Origin: Brevibacillus porteri
Lineage (GTDB): Bacteria; Bacillota; Bacilli; Brevibacillales; Brevibacillaceae
DNA length: 64,000 bases
Direction: 5' to 3'
Assembly: GCF_003013475.1 (NCBI RefSeq)
Contig: NZ_PXZO01000002.1
Location: forward strand, 310,001-374,000
Shown: positions 60,759 through 64,000 of the stretch, piece after piece
How the letters are laid out: the number at the start of each line of letters is the position of its first letter
Position numbering within the stretch: position 1 is the stretch's first letter
Program-made: the position numbers and the translations under genes
The notes under the pieces: generated by a model
Told to the model about the DNA's origin: nothing
The model's database searches: none
What the model saw: the letters and a program-made list of their open reading frames with translations, nothing else

Positions 60759-61703
60759 ATGGAAAAATGGATGCAAGAAATGGCGTTGAATCAAACAAGT
60801 TTTTTGCTATCCTGCCAATTGCCGAGCGGTACCTTTCGCCTTAGTCCCAAACGTGATCAAATCAATCCGTACTTCACCAACCTCGGAATTATTTCCCTCA
60901 TCCGCATGAAGGAGGTAGATGCTGTTCGCGGTCATCTCGATTGGTATTTGCGGAACCTGAATGCGGACGGCTATATCAATGATTTTCGACTTGAACAAGG
61001 CAGAGAAATCGATACCGGCACAAATGATAGCGAAGATAGCTACCACACCACCTATTTCAGCCTGCTTGCGGAATGGATACGAGCAACGGGGCGTATGGAC
61101 TGGTTACATGCCAACCACGCGAAGCTCTTATCCCTTCTCCAAGCAGTTGCCCGCCTTCAACAAAAGGACGGCCTGACCTGGGCGAAGCATTCGTATCGTG
61201 TCAAATATTTGATGGACAATTGCGAAGTGGCCAAGGGGCTGGCAGATGCTTCGTATTTATTTTCGTTGATCGGAAATGTGGAGGCTGCCGAGGAAGCAGC
61301 TGCACGCGCCAAATCCTGCGAGCTCGGCATCAGTGGCATGTACAGTCGGATTCGCAAGTCGTATGCAATGTATGATCGTACGTACCCCGGCTGGCAAAAA
61401 TGGTACCCGGACGTCACCTCGCAGGCTTTTCCCATTGTCTACAGCTTGACAGATGCCAACACCGCCTCGCTGCTCTACCAGAGGATCACAGCCGCTTTCC
61501 CGCAATTTGATACGTTTCAGACTGGTGATTTATATCCGTGGATGACGATGGGGGTATGCGCGCAGTTGATGGGTGATAAGACACGAGTGAAGACAATGCT
61601 CGTGACCGCAACAGACTTGTACATACACGGTCCTAGGTACCCGTACTGGCTGATTCAAGATGCCGGGCGCTATATTGAGTTATTATTGGAAAGGCAATCG
61701 TGA
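60759..61703 (+). CDS. Hypothetical protein with glycoside-hydrolase-like alpha/alpha repeats
   Basis: 314 residues, not confidently assigned. The start FLLSCQLPSGTFRLSPKRDQ and repeated helical pairs with aromatic and Asp/Glu-rich turns (GYINDFRLEQGREID, DSEDSYHTTYFSLLAEWIRA, YPGWQKWYPDVTSQAFPIVY) resemble six-hairpin carbohydrate enzymes such as GH88/GH105-type folds. GGAAGGAGGCAGCCTC precedes the ATG at 60759. It follows the YppC-like gene by 19 bases. Its 3' end overlaps the convergent TIM-barrel gene by 34 bases. Confidence 0.6.
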   Translation: MEKWMQEMALNQTSFLLSCQLPSGTFRLSPKRDQINPYFTNLGIISLIRMKEVDAVRGHLDWYLRNLNADGYINDFRLEQGREIDTGTNDSEDSYHTTYFSLLAEWIRATGRMDWLHANHAKLLSLLQAVARLQQKDGLTWAKHSYRVKYLMDNCEVAKGLADASYLFSLIGNVEAAEEAAARAKSCELGISGMYSRIRKSYAMYDRTYPGWQKWYPDVTSQAFPIVYSLTDANTASLLYQRITAAFPQFDTFQTGDLYPWMTMGVCAQLMGDKTRVKTMLVTATDLYIHGPRYPYWLIQDAGRYIELLLERQS

Positions 61704-62599
61704 GGTTTTTCTAGGAGTTGCTTTACCCAACGATAGCAACTCTCCAGTTGTTCGTCCGTTACTTGTTCGGAGCGATGCTCGAACACGATCTTAACATGAG
61801 GGTTTTCCTGGCGGATAATCGTCAGGTAGTCCTCGATCGGAGCCCAGCCTTCATCCGGTTTGCATTCGGGAAGAACCGGATAGTGAACGAATTCGACCGT
61901 ATCAGCAGTCACCTTCATACTCTTCAAATGAATGCTCCACGCATATTTCGTATACTTTTGGATGACTTGACGGGCATTGAAATACGGGTCGATTTTTTCT
62001 TGTAGGAATAATCGGCCGGTATCGAGACAGAGCTTGATCGTTGGATATTTCTGTAGCAAGTGCTCTAAAAATTCTGTCTCATACACATATCGGTTGAGTG
62101 CATCGAATTCAAGGACAGGTGTGAAACGAAAATCCTTGCCTTTCTCAGCCAACCACGCAAACAGCTGCTCACTACGATATTGAAACTCTGCTTCCTTGTA
62201 GGCATGCTCCCATACATAGTCTCGTGAATCATGAAAGCGCCATACACTCCAGTCGATGCGATCGTCCAAGATGACTGGCTTCGGATAATGGAATAAGACA
62301 TAGGTTGGCTGTAGTGACGCCATATACGCCAATTCCCTGTCAATCCATTCAAAAGCCTCTGCTCTCGTCTGATCATTCGCATCCATAAAAAGGGCATCCC
62401 GCAGTTCGGATTGACCTGCACGGAGCGAAAAATGAACACCAATCGCAAATCCTTTTGCTTGAGATTCACGCTGTAGGAATTGGATATCCTCCTCCGATTC
62501 AAACAAACATGCCTCTATTCCGTAAAAGCCCTCTTTAAAATCTCGTGCGTATTTTGCCTGATCAAAACCTCCATATTGACCAATCATGAAATTTTTCAT
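61670..62599 (-). CDS. Sugar phosphate isomerase/epimerase-like TIM-barrel protein
   Basis: A 309-residue protein of the xylose-isomerase-like TIM-barrel (AP endonuclease 2) superfamily. Conserved metal-site parts are FTPVLEFDALN near 158, LCLDTGRLFL near 191, WSIHLKSMKV near 221 and IVFEHRSEQ near 278. Substrate unknown; such proteins isomerise sugars or act on nucleic acid sugars. GAGGAGG lies 10 bases before the ATG. It overlaps the convergent gene at 61670-61703. It could be functionally paired with the glycoside-like protein, but only proximity supports this. Confidence 0.75.
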   Translation of the reverse strand: MKNFMIGQYGGFDQAKYARDFKEGFYGIEACLFESEEDIQFLQRESQAKGFAIGVHFSLRAGQSELRDALFMDANDQTRAEAFEWIDRELAYMASLQPTYVLFHYPKPVILDDRIDWSVWRFHDSRDYVWEHAYKEAEFQYRSEQLFAWLAEKGKDFRFTPVLEFDALNRYVYETEFLEHLLQKYPTIKLCLDTGRLFLQEKIDPYFNARQVIQKYTKYAWSIHLKSMKVTADTVEFVHYPVLPECKPDEGWAPIEDYLTIIRQENPHVKIVFEHRSEQVTDEQLESCYRWVKQLLEKPHDCLSNNNSI

Positions 62600-62630
62600 T
62601 CGAGGGTTTCCTCCTCTTTACCAGCGGTAT

Positions 62631-62657
62631 AGAAAACGCGGGAAGACTATCCCCGCG
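62631..62657 (-). terminator. Terminator of the DUF1444 gene
   Basis: On the minus strand CGCGGG and CCCGCG pair around GATAGTCTT, followed by TTTTCT. It begins a few bases after the 62664 stop. Confidence 0.7.
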
Positions 62658-62663
62658 CTTGCT

Positions 62664-63257
62664 CTACTTTCTTTCAATTTTCGTACCCGAGTCGTGCGTC
62701 ACCACGAGAAATGGGATCAATTCCCCTTCCTCCCAATAAAAAGGCAAGACAGAAATCGGCACTTGCCCTTTCGATGCAAAATCATAGGTGATACGCGCTA
62801 ACAGGTGTGCCCCGGCTTCTCCTGTCATATCCGCCACGATCAGCACATCCTGATGCGGAATCGCGACACCGAGCGAGTCTCCTTGCTTCTTCTGATCCAT
62901 CTCCGCCAGAAATGAATCAAGCAAAATTCGGCTGGCCGCGTATCCATCTGTCGGACTGATAAAATGGATGCGCTGACCCCCTACCTCTTGTGACTTCACT
63001 GAAAAGGGGAGCTTTCGCAAGTTTTCCATCGCGTATGAATGAAGCTGCTCGCTCGTCCAGCCTGCTTCCTGCAGCATCCGCTTCTCAATCAATGCGTAGC
63101 CTTCTCCTTGATCTAGGGCGTACAGCACGTGCGTATCAGCTGTATGCTCCTTCACCACCCACCGCTCCGGGTACTTGTTGATCATAGAGGCATGACGCAA
63201 AACCGGATAGATGTTATGCTCTTGGCCGCTTACTCTTAGTTGTCGATCCAACTCCAT
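62664..63257 (-). CDS. DUF1444-family protein (YtpQ-like), short form
   Basis: A 197-residue protein. It matches Bacillus YtpQ (DUF1444) along its length: NIYPVLRHASM near 16, HTADTHVLYALDQG near 37, then DGYAASRILLDSFL and IPHQDVLIVADMTGE. YtpQ is about 270 residues, so roughly the first 70 residues of that family are missing here; the missing part may be the separately encoded upstream protein. The ATG at 63257 follows AAGGGAAGGGAGTG; the TTG at 63284 overlaps the upstream stop. The two genes are coupled in one operon. Confidence 0.75.
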   Translation of the reverse strand: MELDRQLRVSGQEHNIYPVLRHASMINKYPERWVVKEHTADTHVLYALDQGEGYALIEKRMLQEAGWTSEQLHSYAMENLRKLPFSVKSQEVGGQRIHFISPTDGYAASRILLDSFLAEMDQKKQGDSLGVAIPHQDVLIVADMTGEAGAHLLARITYDFASKGQVPISVLPFYWEEGELIPFLVVTHDSGTKIERK

Positions 63258-63277
63258 CACTCCCTTCCCTTCGTTTA

Positions 63278-64000
63278 TTACCAAGGTGGATTATCATCGT
63301 CCTCTGTAGGCGTGCTCACCGGGGTATAGGCAACGTTCTGGCTTCTCTCTTCGATTTCTTTCATGATGTCCGTCAATGCCTTTGGCTTTAAAAACTCAAC
63401 AGGGGACATGCCACGCTCGAACTGTAGCTGCTCGCCTTCTAATAGCACCAAATAACGCCCATTCACTTTGGCAATATGCAGGCTCGTGCCGTAATCGGCC
63501 AATAACGTGCGGATCTGCATATGATCCAGCTTGAACTTCAGCTCGACCTCTGGTTGGCGATCTGTAATGATTTGCATCGCTTCCATCACGGTCTCATGCT
63601 CCCATTTTTCTGCGAGCTCCCGCTTCGGACTTGCGGCAATGAGTTCGATTGCTTCCTCTTCCCGTATCCGCTCTTCGGACTCTTCGGGATACGTATATTC
63701 GATGTGCTGTCTCGCCAATGAAATGACTTCTTCAGAGACGATCTGTGTCATCGTCTGTGGATACTCGATAAAGCGCAGAAATTCCTCGAAATACCTCGCG
63801 TGGGAGAACTGATGAATTTTCACGTGATACGGGTCATTCATCCCCGATTCGATCATGTACGGATACATGAGCGATTTCATGTTTTTGGCATTAATCGCCA
63901 TGCGTACATTCGATATGAGGCTCTTCTCATCTGTGATGACCGCTGTTTTTTGTTCGAAATCGCATTTTAAAATAAAGACGTAGCGCTCGTCAATCAGCTC
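63278..64000 (-). CDS. Hypothetical protein, 5' end outside the window (partial)
   Basis: The reading frame is open from the right edge to a stop at 63278 (240 codons seen). The ATG at 63901 lacks a ribosome site, and the 33 codons before it (RYVFILKCDFEQKTAVIT) read as real protein, so the gene starts beyond 64000. The protein is acidic, with helical and beta segments (VKIHQFSHARYFEEFLRFIE, then LHIAKVNGRYLVLLEGEQL) and ends in DDDNPPW. Family not recognised. It lies 20 bases before the DUF1444 gene; YtpQ-like proteins have an extra N-terminal part, so a functional link is possible. Confidence 0.7.
   Translation of the reverse strand, partial: ELIDERYVFILKCDFEQKTAVITDEKSLISNVRMAINAKNMKSLMYPYMIESGMNDPYHVKIHQFSHARYFEEFLRFIEYPQTMTQIVSEEVISLARQHIEYTYPEESEERIREEEAIELIAASPKRELAEKWEHETVMEAMQIITDRQPEVELKFKLDHMQIRTLLADYGTSLHIAKVNGRYLVLLEGEQLQFERGMSPVEFLKPKALTDIMKEIEERSQNVAYTPVSTPTEDDDNPPW

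Overview
The window looks like chromosomal DNA of a Gram-positive Bacillales member, most likely Brevibacillus. The housekeeping genes fit this: parE-parC, YrzB/DUF1292, YfhH/DUF1811, DUF441, DUF1444 and an ECF sigma operon. So do strong AGGAGG-type ribosome binding sites, frequent TTG/GTG starts, and a GrsA/TycA-like phenylalanine domain next to an ornithine domain of the tyrocidine/gramicidin S type. No sequence search was possible, so the genus is an inference.

Layout. 1-6 kb: a LOG-family protein, a MazG-like pyrophosphohydrolase, and an omega-amino acid (beta-alanine-type) catabolic pair (class III aminotransferase and CoA-acylating semialdehyde dehydrogenase) divergent from a PucR-type regulator. 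6-13 kb: a secreted subtilase, a tandem CbxX/SpoVK-type AAA ATPase, a Bcr/CflA-type MFS pump under a MarR regulator with two matching operator palindromes, and a decayed Gfo/Idh/MocA oxidoreductase. 13.4-39.7 kb: a lipopeptide assembly-line operon on the minus strand. 40-47 kb: a PrpE/ApaH-type phosphatase, a nitroreductase, parC and parE. 47-54 kb: small conserved proteins and a five-gene operon of ECF sigma factor, anti-sigma-like propeller protein, large membrane protein, ABC ATPase and permease. 54-64 kb: trans-sulfuration enzyme, cyclophilin lipoprotein, SleB-like hydrolase, SDR, and small conserved Bacillales proteins.

The main system is the 13.4-39.7 kb operon. A 5186-residue PKS/NRPS hybrid has the order AL-ACP-KS-(no AT)-ACP-AMT-C-(A remnant)-PCP-C-A(Orn)-PCP-C-A(unknown)-PCP-E. 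A second NRPS has C-A(Phe)-PCP and a C-like terminal domain where a thioesterase would be expected. They are followed, on the same strand and closely spaced, by an MFS exporter, an RND-type adaptor lipoprotein and an RND permease. The start resembles the iturin/mycosubtilin logic for a beta-amino fatty acid, but the peptide part is different. The predicted scaffold is beta-amino acyl-(X or nothing)-Orn-D-X-Phe, released by a terminal condensation-like domain. I know of no described product with this plan. A hairpin-rich leader of about 185 nt precedes the TTG start chosen for the large synthetase.

Many starts were moved downstream of the longest open frame because a clear ribosome binding site points to a later ATG, GTG or TTG. 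The gene at the right edge is cut by the window.
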